From Thalassospiraceae bacterium (lineage in GTDB: Bacteria > Pseudomonadota > Alphaproteobacteria > Rhodospirillales > Magnetovibrionaceae), in contig DAOWFT010000097.1 in NCBI GenBank assembly GCA_030637845.1, forward strand, positions 1-11,930: a stretch of DNA of 11,930 bases, in the 5' to 3' direction. The notes below the pieces were generated by a model. That model saw nothing but the letters and a program-made list of their open reading frames with translations. It searched no databases and was not told the DNA's origin. The position numbers and the translations under genes are program-made. Positions 6,860 to 11,930 of the stretch are shown piece by piece. How positions within the stretch are numbered: position 1 is the stretch's first letter; each line of letters opens with the position of its first letter.

Positions 6860-8137
6860 ATGGCGGTCAGCACCTCACAGCCAACCCATCATCGCCGTCG
6901 TACGCAAGAACAATTGTTGCTGGAATATATGCAGCGCCTTGAAAGCCGGCGGGTCGGGCGCAAGGCGGTGCGTATAAATATTTCCGAACTGATGCCGGCA
7001 AATAAACGCGATCACCACATACGCGCCGCGGTAAACAGTTTTGAGGGGTTGGTATCTGACCTGCAGGGCCAGCTTTTTACCCTTAATAATCAGGATTTAT
7101 TTTTTGTATATAAATCAGATGCCCATTATCGGGTCGAAGACGTTGGGCAAAAAATAAAGTTTCTTTTTGGCGACGATACTCTTTTTGATGAAAAAGACGA
7201 TGGCGAAGCAAGGTTTATTCAGTGGTTTGATGTTGAGCACGATTACGATGATGTTCTTAGCCAAATACAAGACATGGTCGAGGACAAGCCGGTTGAGGCA
7301 AAAGCACAAACCCGTTCCAATGTTCGCGCCCAGCTAAAAGCAAGACAAGATCACGGCAGCCCGCTAACCCCTGATATATTGGGTCGTGCGGTAAAGGCGC
7401 TTAAAAGAACAGATTTATCAAATCTGGTTCGTCGGCAGTTTATTTGCAGCATTAGCAAGAAACTTATTCCCAAGCAGATTTTTAGCGAGGTTTATATTTC
7501 TATAAATGATCTGCGCCAAACCATGTTGCCGGATATAAACCTTACCTCCAACCGTTGGTTGTTTCAGCATCTGACCGAAAGCCTGGACCGACGCATTCTT
7601 TCGATGCTTGCAAAGTCTGACCAGTTTTCGTTTTCCGGTGACATCAGCTTCAACGTCAATGTTTCGACCATACTTAGCCCGGAATTCATGCAGTTCGATG
7701 AAAGCATTTCAGCTGCGCGCCGTGGCTCTATGGTGCTTGAGGTGCAACCGCTGGATATTTTTTCTGATCTCGGCGCGTTTTTGTTTGCTCGCGAATTTGT
7801 CCGTGAAAAAGGCTATCGTCTTTGCCTCGATGGATTGACCCATCAGACCATGAGCATGTTTGACCGCACCCGTGTTGGCGTCGATTATATGAAAATTCAT
7901 TGGGATTCTGAACTTATTGATGGCGGACAAGAAGCCCTAGACCGGCTGACAGCCCTGATAGACGAAGCGGGCAAAGAAACCGTAATTATGACAAGGTGCG
8001 ATAATCGCGAAGCGGTTGATTTTGGTCGCTCTGTTGGAATAGGAATGTTTCAGGGTCACTTTGTCGAGCACCTCATCGCCGAAGATGACCGTCGTCGTCA
8101 GTTATTAAAACTGAAACACAACATTGAACGCAGCTAA
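6860..8137 (+). CDS. Degenerate GGDEF-EAL-like protein, second of a tandem pair (probably non-catalytic)
   Basis: A 425-residue soluble paralog of the preceding protein, sharing its layout and several blocks: NLVRRQ (188-193), SNRWLFQHLTESLDRRIL (230-247), LDIFSD (298-303), REKGYR (315-320), LDGL (323-326) and MFQGHF (396-401). The GGDEF position reads NNQDL (76-80). The EAL part keeps E210, N265, E294, D324, K345 and Q398 at the expected spacings. The second Asp of DDFG is G325, and AEGVE reads MTRCD with T378 at the catalytic Glu. Loss of the same two positions as its partner points to a shared non-catalytic role, not random decay. The ATG at 6860 is 1 nt after the previous TGA, with AAGGGGG (6844-6850) as ribosome-binding site inside the first gene, so the two are probably translated together. 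The C-terminus (405-425) is basic and helical. It converges with cobT, 7 nt between stops. Function unknown; c-di-GMP binding is inferred. Confidence 0.78.
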   Translation: MAVSTSQPTHHRRRTQEQLLLEYMQRLESRRVGRKAVRINISELMPANKRDHHIRAAVNSFEGLVSDLQGQLFTLNNQDLFFVYKSDAHYRVEDVGQKIKFLFGDDTLFDEKDDGEARFIQWFDVEHDYDDVLSQIQDMVEDKPVEAKAQTRSNVRAQLKARQDHGSPLTPDILGRAVKALKRTDLSNLVRRQFICSISKKLIPKQIFSEVYISINDLRQTMLPDINLTSNRWLFQHLTESLDRRILSMLAKSDQFSFSGDISFNVNVSTILSPEFMQFDESISAARRGSMVLEVQPLDIFSDLGAFLFAREFVREKGYRLCLDGLTHQTMSMFDRTRVGVDYMKIHWDSELIDGGQEALDRLTALIDEAGKETVIMTRCDNREAVDFGRSVGIGMFQGHFVEHLIAEDDRRRQLLKLKHNIERS

Positions 8138-8144
8138 ACGCCAA

Positions 8145-9170
8145 TTAATCCTTGTCGCTTACTCCGGCATCGGCAAATGTTGCCATATTGTTATGGCAGG
8201 CAATGGCCGACCTTAAAATAGGAACCGCCAGCGCCGCACCGGATGCTTCGCCAAGACGCATATTAAAATTAAGCAACGGTTTCTTGGCTATTTTTTCCAG
8301 CAATAATATATGCCCCGGTTCTTCGGAAACATGACCGACTTTGCAATGATCCAGCGCGTGGGCGTTTACAGCATAAAGTGTGGCGGCGGCGGCGGTTGAA
8401 ACATAACCATCCAGCAATACCGGCACACGTTTGAGCCGCCCGCCCAATACCGCGCCGGCAATCGCGGCCAGCTCGCGCCCGCCCAAACACATCAAAACAT
8501 CAAGCCCGTCTTTGATTAATGGCTTGTTTTTTTCAAGCGCCTGGGCCACGACCTTGGCTTTCAATGCTACCGCGTCTTTATCAATTCCGGTTCCGGGCCC
8601 GGTCCACGATGCGGCATCGCCACCAAAAAGCGCAAAGGCAATCGCCGCCGCCGATGTGGTGTTGCCAATACCCATTTCGCCCAGACAGGCAACGTCGGAT
8701 GCTTCGTCAATTACGTTCATGCCGAAGCTAATTGCCTCCACACATTCGTCTTCGCTCATGGCTGGTTCTTTAGTAAAATCATTGGTTGGATTATCAAGAT
8801 CCATGGCCTCAACACACAACCCCGCACCAACCGAATCACATAACTGGTTAATGGCCGCGCCGCCGTGTTCAAAGTTTTGCACCATCTGCACCGTAACCTC
8901 GGCGGGAAATGCCGAAACCCCACGCGCCACCACGCCGTGATTGCCGGCAAAAACGTGAACGTTGGGCCGTTTCATTGATGGCGGATATTGCCCCTGCCAT
9001 GCCGCCGCCCATGATGACAATTCTTCCAAGCGACCAAGGGAGCCACCGGGTTTGGTCAATTGTGGTTCGCGTTCGGCGGCTGACTTTGCGGCCTCCAAAT
9101 CAGGACCGGGAATATCCCCTAGTAATTCGCGGACATCGTCCAATGTGGCTATGCTCGGCAGTGAAGTCAT
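8145..9170 (-). CDS. cobT: Nicotinate-nucleotide--dimethylbenzimidazole phosphoribosyltransferase
   Basis: Cytosolic enzyme that transfers phosphoribose from nicotinate mononucleotide to 5,6-dimethylbenzimidazole, giving alpha-ribazole-5'-phosphate, the lower-ligand nucleotide of cobalamin. Its 341 residues match the family length. Visible motifs: GSLGRLEELS (43-52), FAGNHGV (74-80), EMGIGNTTSAAA (165-176), GPGTGID (191-197), GGRELAAIAGA (230-240), LLDGYVSTAAA (252-262), the GH-SEEPGH block (279-287) and RLGEASGAA (305-313), where E308 is the expected catalytic base. E165 matches the second conserved Glu of Salmonella CobT. The ATG at 9168-9170 is preceded by a GGGGAAA Shine-Dalgarno. The gene is divergent from cobS, with which it shares a 100-bp promoter region. 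Some alphaproteobacterial naming calls this gene cobU (Pseudomonas denitrificans scheme). Confidence 0.95.
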   Translation of the reverse strand: MTSLPSIATLDDVRELLGDIPGPDLEAAKSAAEREPQLTKPGGSLGRLEELSSWAAAWQGQYPPSMKRPNVHVFAGNHGVVARGVSAFPAEVTVQMVQNFEHGGAAINQLCDSVGAGLCVEAMDLDNPTNDFTKEPAMSEDECVEAISFGMNVIDEASDVACLGEMGIGNTTSAAAIAFALFGGDAASWTGPGTGIDKDAVALKAKVVAQALEKNKPLIKDGLDVLMCLGGRELAAIAGAVLGGRLKRVPVLLDGYVSTAAAATLYAVNAHALDHCKVGHVSEEPGHILLLEKIAKKPLLNFNMRLGEASGAALAVPILRSAIACHNNMATFADAGVSDKD

Positions 9171-9270
9171 GTTTTGTTTCCCCGTTTATTGTATATACTT
9201 GGCTTTGATATATTTGCCCCGTTAATCAGTAAGTAAAATAAGTATACCCCACCCTAACAAAGGTCAAACA
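9171..9270. promoter_or_regulatory. Divergent cobT/cobS promoter region with an inverted repeat
   Basis: This 100-bp gap must carry promoters both ways. For cobT (minus strand) a plausible pair is TTGACC (9262-9267) and TATACT (9241-9246) with a short 15-bp spacer. For cobS, TAAAAT (9234-9239) is a -10-like match without a well-placed -35. The arms TATACTT (9194-9200) and AAGTATA (9240-9246) form a 7-bp inverted repeat about 39 bp apart that brackets the region and overlaps the cobT -10; it could bind a regulator. AAAGG (about 9259-9263) serves as the cobS ribosome-binding site. No B12-box or riboswitch-like fold is visible, and the space is too short for a full cobalamin riboswitch on either strand. 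Confidence 0.35.
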
Positions 9271-10137
9271 ATGCCCGCAAAGCCCAGCAAACCTTCCTCA
9301 TCCAAAAAGAATACAGCAAAAAAACGGGTCGGTAGCCTGACCCGAGTCGTGGCCGAGATGCGAGCGGTTTGGATTTTTTTCACCCGTTTGCCTTGGCCCG
9401 GGGATTTTATAAGTGATTATATAAGTGGCGGGGCCAAGCCTTCATCTAAATTGCCTACCCTTAAATTATCAGAGGCCGCCCGCGCCTTTCCCTTTGGGGG
9501 CGTGGTGGTGGGTGGCGTTGGTGCGCTGGTTCTTTTTGTTGCGGCCAAATCGGGCCTGCACCCACTGGCGTCATCTATTTTAGCCATTGGCGCCACCGCC
9601 CTTGTTAGCGGCGCCATTCACGAAGACGGTCTGGCCGATGTTGCAGATAGTTTTGGTGCCGCCAGCAAAACCAAAAAACTGGAAATTATGAAGGATTCGC
9701 GGGTTGGCACCTATGGGGTGCTGGCATTGGTTATTGTGACCGGGCTGAAAGCAGGGCTCTTGGCCGGCTTTCCCGGCCCCGGCCTTGCCGCTGGTGCGCT
9801 GTTTGCGGCCAACGTTTTGGGGCGTTCGGGATTGGGCTTGATGATGTTGTCTTTGCCGCCTGTAAAAAAATCTGGTTTGGCCAAGGCAGCGGGAACACCA
9901 AAACAAGAAGACGCAATGATAGCCTTGATTATCGGCACCTTGATAGCCGTGCTGGTGTTGGGGCCGGGAACCGGACTTGCCGCCGCCGCAATTGCCGGAC
10001 TTGGCCTTGCCGCGGTTGGGGTTCTCGCCCATCGTCAAATCGGCGGTCTGACCGGTGATGTGCTGGGTGCGGGTGAACAGGTAGCCGAGGTTTTGGTATT
10101 GCTGGCGTTGGCAATTATTCTTGCCGCCGCTTATTGA
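9271..10137 (+). CDS. cobS: Adenosylcobinamide-GDP ribazoletransferase (cobalamin synthase)
   Basis: Integral inner-membrane enzyme that joins adenosylcobinamide-GDP with alpha-ribazole(-5'-phosphate), the last assembly step of adenosylcobalamin. Family motifs: FFTRLPWPGDF (36-46), AFPFGGVVVG (72-81), the catalytic HEDGLADVADSFG (117-129), IMKDSRVGTYG (139-149) and GGLTGDVLGAGEQ (258-270). Hydrophobic segments occur at roughly 76-95, 99-116, 148-166, 170-195, 214-252 and 271-287, as expected for CobS. The acidic metal-binding motif usually reads DGLADxxDG; here the last Gly is Ser. At 288 residues it is slightly long because of a Lys/Ser-rich 29-residue N-terminus. The ATG at 9271 has AAAGG upstream; the ATG at 9358, just before the first conserved block, is an alternative start. 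First gene of the plus-strand cobS-cobC-cobU-cobW run. Called cobV in the aerobic-pathway scheme. Confidence 0.93.
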   Translation: MPAKPSKPSSSKKNTAKKRVGSLTRVVAEMRAVWIFFTRLPWPGDFISDYISGGAKPSSKLPTLKLSEAARAFPFGGVVVGGVGALVLFVAAKSGLHPLASSILAIGATALVSGAIHEDGLADVADSFGAASKTKKLEIMKDSRVGTYGVLALVIVTGLKAGLLAGFPGPGLAAGALFAANVLGRSGLGLMMLSLPPVKKSGLAKAAGTPKQEDAMIALIIGTLIAVLVLGPGTGLAAAAIAGLGLAAVGVLAHRQIGGLTGDVLGAGEQVAEVLVLLALAIILAAAY

Positions 10138-10145
10138 GAGAGAGC

Positions 10146-10796
10146 ATGCAAAAAAATACAAAACCGACAAAATGGTGGTGGGTGCGCCATGCCCCGGTGG
10201 TTGATGCCGACCCAATGGTTCGTATATCCGGACAGCTAGATGTCGATGCCAATGTTAGCGGCGAAAAAAATGCAAAAGCGTTCAAATGGCTGGCACAAAC
10301 CCTGCCCGCAGGCGGAAAGTGGATAACCAGCAATCTTATCAGAACCCGGCAAACCGCAGAGGCAATTCAGGGCGCGGGAATGCACCCCGAACAAATGGAA
10401 GTGGTGCCTGAACTGGCCGAACAAGATTTTGGCCGTTGGGCGGGAATGACCTGGGCTGAATTAGGAACACTGGAAAGTGGCGAAGGGGCGGGTTTTTGGG
10501 CGGCACCAGCCACAACCGCCCCACCCGGGGGCGAAAGCTTCGCCGATTTAATCGACCGGGTCGGCCCGGCCATAGAACATTTAAACGAACAATACGCAGG
10601 CCATGACATAATATGTGTGGCCCATGCCGGAACCATTCGTGCGGCACTGGCTCACGCGCTGGGGCTGGAACCGCAAATGGCATTGTCTTTTAATGTTGAT
10701 AATATATCTCTAACCCGGATAGACCACATCGAAAGTGGGCTAAAATTAAAACGCGGTGGTCATTGGCGGATTGTAAGCGTTAATATTAATTGCTAA
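10146..10796 (+). CDS. cobC: Histidine phosphatase family protein, probable alpha-ribazole phosphatase
   Basis: Predicted phosphohistidine-type phosphatase that removes the 5'-phosphate from alpha-ribazole-5'-phosphate or adenosylcobalamin-5'-phosphate. From the ATG at 10146 (216 residues) the motifs are VRHAP (13-17, with nucleophile H15 next to R14), SNLIRTRQTAE (62-72, phosphate-binding R66), ELAEQDFGRWAGMTW (89-103, acid E92), PGGESFADL (127-135) and VAHAGTIRAAL (158-168, H160). The usual RHG reads RHA, seen in other CobC-like proteins. The reading frame also opens at a TTG at 10134 that overlaps the cobS stop (TTGA). I prefer the ATG because the purine run GAGAGAGAG (10136-10144) sits in front of it as ribosome-binding site. 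Lying between cobS and cobU is the main reason to prefer CobC over a generic phosphoglycerate-mutase-like enzyme. Confidence 0.86.
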   Translation: MQKNTKPTKWWWVRHAPVVDADPMVRISGQLDVDANVSGEKNAKAFKWLAQTLPAGGKWITSNLIRTRQTAEAIQGAGMHPEQMEVVPELAEQDFGRWAGMTWAELGTLESGEGAGFWAAPATTAPPGGESFADLIDRVGPAIEHLNEQYAGHDIICVAHAGTIRAALAHALGLEPQMALSFNVDNISLTRIDHIESGLKLKRGGHWRIVSVNINC

Positions 10797-10809
10797 AGGC
10801 ATATATTTT

Positions 10810-11355
10810 ATGGACCAACCGCAAAAACTTTTCCCCCTTACCCTTGTGCTGGGTGGCCAACGCTCAGGCAAAAGTGCCTATGGCGAAAGCCTGTTGGGCA
10901 TGGTTGCCGGCGGCAGGGTGTACTTTGCCACCGCAGATAAAAATGCAGCAAAAAAAGACGGGGAAATGAGCGCGCGTATAAAGGCCCACCAGAAACGCCG
11001 GGGCCAAGGTTGGGAATTGGCAGAGGAACCCATAGACATAAAAGCGGCCTTTGCCGCGCTGGATAAATCGAAACCGGTGCTTTTGGACAGCCTCGGCATG
11101 TGGGTCGCCAATATGCTGGGCGCAGGCTTCGATCCGCTTGAAATTGCGGACGAAATTGCCGAAATGCTTTTTTCCCATCCGGCCCCGGTGGTGGTAATTT
11201 CCGAGGAAACCGGCCTTGGGGTAATACCGGATAATGCGCCGGCGCGTAACTTCGTTGACGCCCTTGGCGTCCTCAACCAAAGTATTGCCGCCCGGGCGGA
11301 CCGGGTGATTCTGTGCGTTGCCGGTGTCCCCGTTACCATAAAAAATCCTGATTAA
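10810..11355 (+). CDS. cobU: Bifunctional adenosylcobinamide kinase / adenosylcobinamide-phosphate guanylyltransferase
   Basis: A 181-residue cytosolic enzyme that phosphorylates adenosylcobinamide and then converts the phosphate to adenosylcobinamide-GDP, the activated substrate of CobS. The P-loop GGQRSGKS (15-22) is the CobU/CobP signature. The block RIKAHQKRRG (56-65) carries H60, matching the His that forms the GMP-enzyme intermediate. WELAEEP (68-74), LLDSLGMWVANML (91-103, D93), VVISEETGLGVIP (128-140) and RNFVDALGVLNQSIA (146-160) complete the family pattern. Length is normal. AAAGG (10795-10799) overlaps the cobC stop and serves as ribosome-binding site; the gap to cobC is 13 nt, so co-transcription is near certain. 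Called cobP in the Pseudomonas denitrificans scheme. Confidence 0.94.
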   Translation: MDQPQKLFPLTLVLGGQRSGKSAYGESLLGMVAGGRVYFATADKNAAKKDGEMSARIKAHQKRRGQGWELAEEPIDIKAAFAALDKSKPVLLDSLGMWVANMLGAGFDPLEIADEIAEMLFSHPAPVVVISEETGLGVIPDNAPARNFVDALGVLNQSIAARADRVILCVAGVPVTIKNPD

Positions 11356-11370
11356 AATAAAGGCTGAAAA

Positions 11371-11930
11371 ATGAAAATACCGGCAACAGTAATAACGGGC
11401 TTTCTCGGCGCGGGAAAAACCACCTTAATCCGTCACCTGTTGGAAAATGCGGGGGGCAAGCGCATTGCTCTTATTATTAATGAATTTGGCGATTTGGGTA
11501 TTGATCGTGAAATAGTAAACGGCTGCGCCATCGAAGGCTGCAACGACGACGACGTGGTCGAGCTTGCCAATGGTTGCATCTGTTGCACGGTGGCAGATGA
11601 ATTTCTTCCGGTCATGCAGGGCCTGCTTGAGCGCGATAATCCGCCTCAACACATTGTAATTGAAACATCCGGTCTGGCATTACCCAAGCCGTTGATAAAG
11701 GCATTTAACTGGCCGGAAATAAAAACCCGGGTCAGCGTTGACGGGGTCATTAGCGTTATTGACGGCCCGACCTATGGCGATGGCTTGTTTTCTCATGACC
11801 ATGATGCGCCAGATGCATCACACGAAACACCGCTCAGCGAAGTATTCGAAGACCAGCTTCACGCCGCCGACATGGTATTGCTCAATAAAATTGACCAGCG
11901 TGAGAGTGACTCCGGCAACCAACTGGAAGC
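11371..11930 (+). CDS. cobW: Cobalamin biosynthesis protein CobW, COG0523 GTPase (3' end beyond window)
   Basis: Open from ATG 11371 to the right edge (186 codons plus 2 nt, no stop), so only about the first half is present. CobW is a G3E-family GTPase metallochaperone thought to deliver cobalt(II) in the aerobic B12 pathway, upstream of cobaltochelatase. Motifs: Walker A GFLGAGKTTL (10-19), INEFGDLGID (36-45), the CobW-specific CAIEGC (52-57), the metal-binding CxCC motif C69-I-C71-C72 in ELANGCICCTVAD, ETSGLALPKPL (98-108) and the guanine-specificity NKID (172-175). CAIEGC plus ETSGLALPKPL point to true CobW and not a Zn-related YjiA/ZigA type. A short His/Asp-rich stretch (142-151: HDHD...H) may add metal ligands. 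The ATG has AAAGG (11359-11363) at good spacing and is 15 nt after cobU. In many genomes cobN follows cobW; that would be just outside the window. Confidence 0.92.
   Translation, partial: MKIPATVITGFLGAGKTTLIRHLLENAGGKRIALIINEFGDLGIDREIVNGCAIEGCNDDDVVELANGCICCTVADEFLPVMQGLLERDNPPQHIVIETSGLALPKPLIKAFNWPEIKTRVSVDGVISVIDGPTYGDGLFSHDHDAPDASHETPLSEVFEDQLHAADMVLLNKIDQRESDSGNQLE

Noticed and set aside
5599..8137. A single GGDEF-EAL gene split in two by a frameshift or stop
   Set aside because: Each gene holds its own complete N-terminal and EAL-like domain and the two align along their whole length, so this is a duplication, not a broken gene.
9171..9270. Cobalamin riboswitch in front of cobS or cobT
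   Set aside because: The gap is 100 bp in total and holds both promoters. No B12-box-like sequence or multi-stem fold was seen.
9580..10215. A 211-codon open frame on the minus strand opposite cobS and the start of cobC
   Set aside because: It is rich in Gln, Gly, His and Asn with no domain motif, lies wholly opposite clear cobS/cobC coding sequence, and has the composition expected of a GC-rich antisense shadow.
10864..11339. Two long minus-strand open frames opposite cobU
   Set aside because: cobU motifs are continuous and intact on the plus strand. The antisense peptides show no family resemblance and no ribosome-binding site at their starts.
1..11930. Mobile element, prophage, toxin-antitoxin, CRISPR or tRNA gene
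   Set aside because: No transposase, integrase, terminal inverted repeat, target-site duplication, spaced direct repeats or cloverleaf was seen. Base composition and codon use look even across the window.

Overview
This 11.9 kb window looks like chromosomal DNA from a Gram-negative alphaproteobacterium with mid-range GC (roughly half, judged by eye). The evidence is the GyrB C-terminal tail at the left edge, an LPS heptose gene (hldE), and a CobW whose metal-binding region looks like those of aerobic B12-producing alphaproteobacteria. A Rhodospirillales-like or marine lineage is possible, but the sequence alone does not settle it. Coding density is very high. I see no rRNA, tRNA, insertion sequence, CRISPR array or phage gene, and no intergenic gap over about 165 bp.

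Layout. (1) Positions 1-2119, plus strand: the 3' end of gyrB, then a bifunctional class A penicillin-binding protein. (2) Positions 2141-4560, minus strand: a UDP-glucuronate decarboxylase-type SDR gene (uxs) overlapping hldE by 4 nt. Both are predicted to supply nucleotide sugars for LPS or other surface polysaccharide. A short A/T inverted repeat separates this pair from the convergent PBP gene. (3) Positions 4656-5435, minus strand: a PPP-type metallophosphatase carrying a small in-frame tandem repeat. (4) Positions 5599-8137, plus strand, divergent from the phosphatase: two adjacent paralogous genes of about 420 codons, 1 nt apart. Each encodes what looks like a degenerate GGDEF-like domain followed by a degenerate EAL domain. 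(5) Positions 8145-11930: a cobalamin module, with cobT on the minus strand divergent from cobS-cobC-cobU-cobW on the plus strand. cobW runs off the right edge.

The cobalamin genes cover the whole nucleotide-loop assembly stage. CobU makes adenosylcobinamide-phosphate and then adenosylcobinamide-GDP. CobT makes alpha-ribazole-5'-phosphate from dimethylbenzimidazole. CobS joins the two, and CobC removes the phosphate. CobW next to them is typical of the aerobic pathway, where cobN commonly follows. No cobalamin riboswitch is visible in the 100-bp divergent promoter region.

The most unusual part is the pair of EAL-like proteins. Aligned by spacing to catalytic EAL phosphodiesterases, both appear to keep six of the eight usual active-site residues (Glu, Asn, Glu, Asp, Lys, Gln). 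Both lose the same two: the second Asp of DDFG becomes Gly, and the catalytic Glu of AEGVE becomes Ala or Thr. This suggests a pair of non-hydrolysing proteins, perhaps c-di-GMP receptors or scaffolds, made together in equal amounts. That function is inferred.
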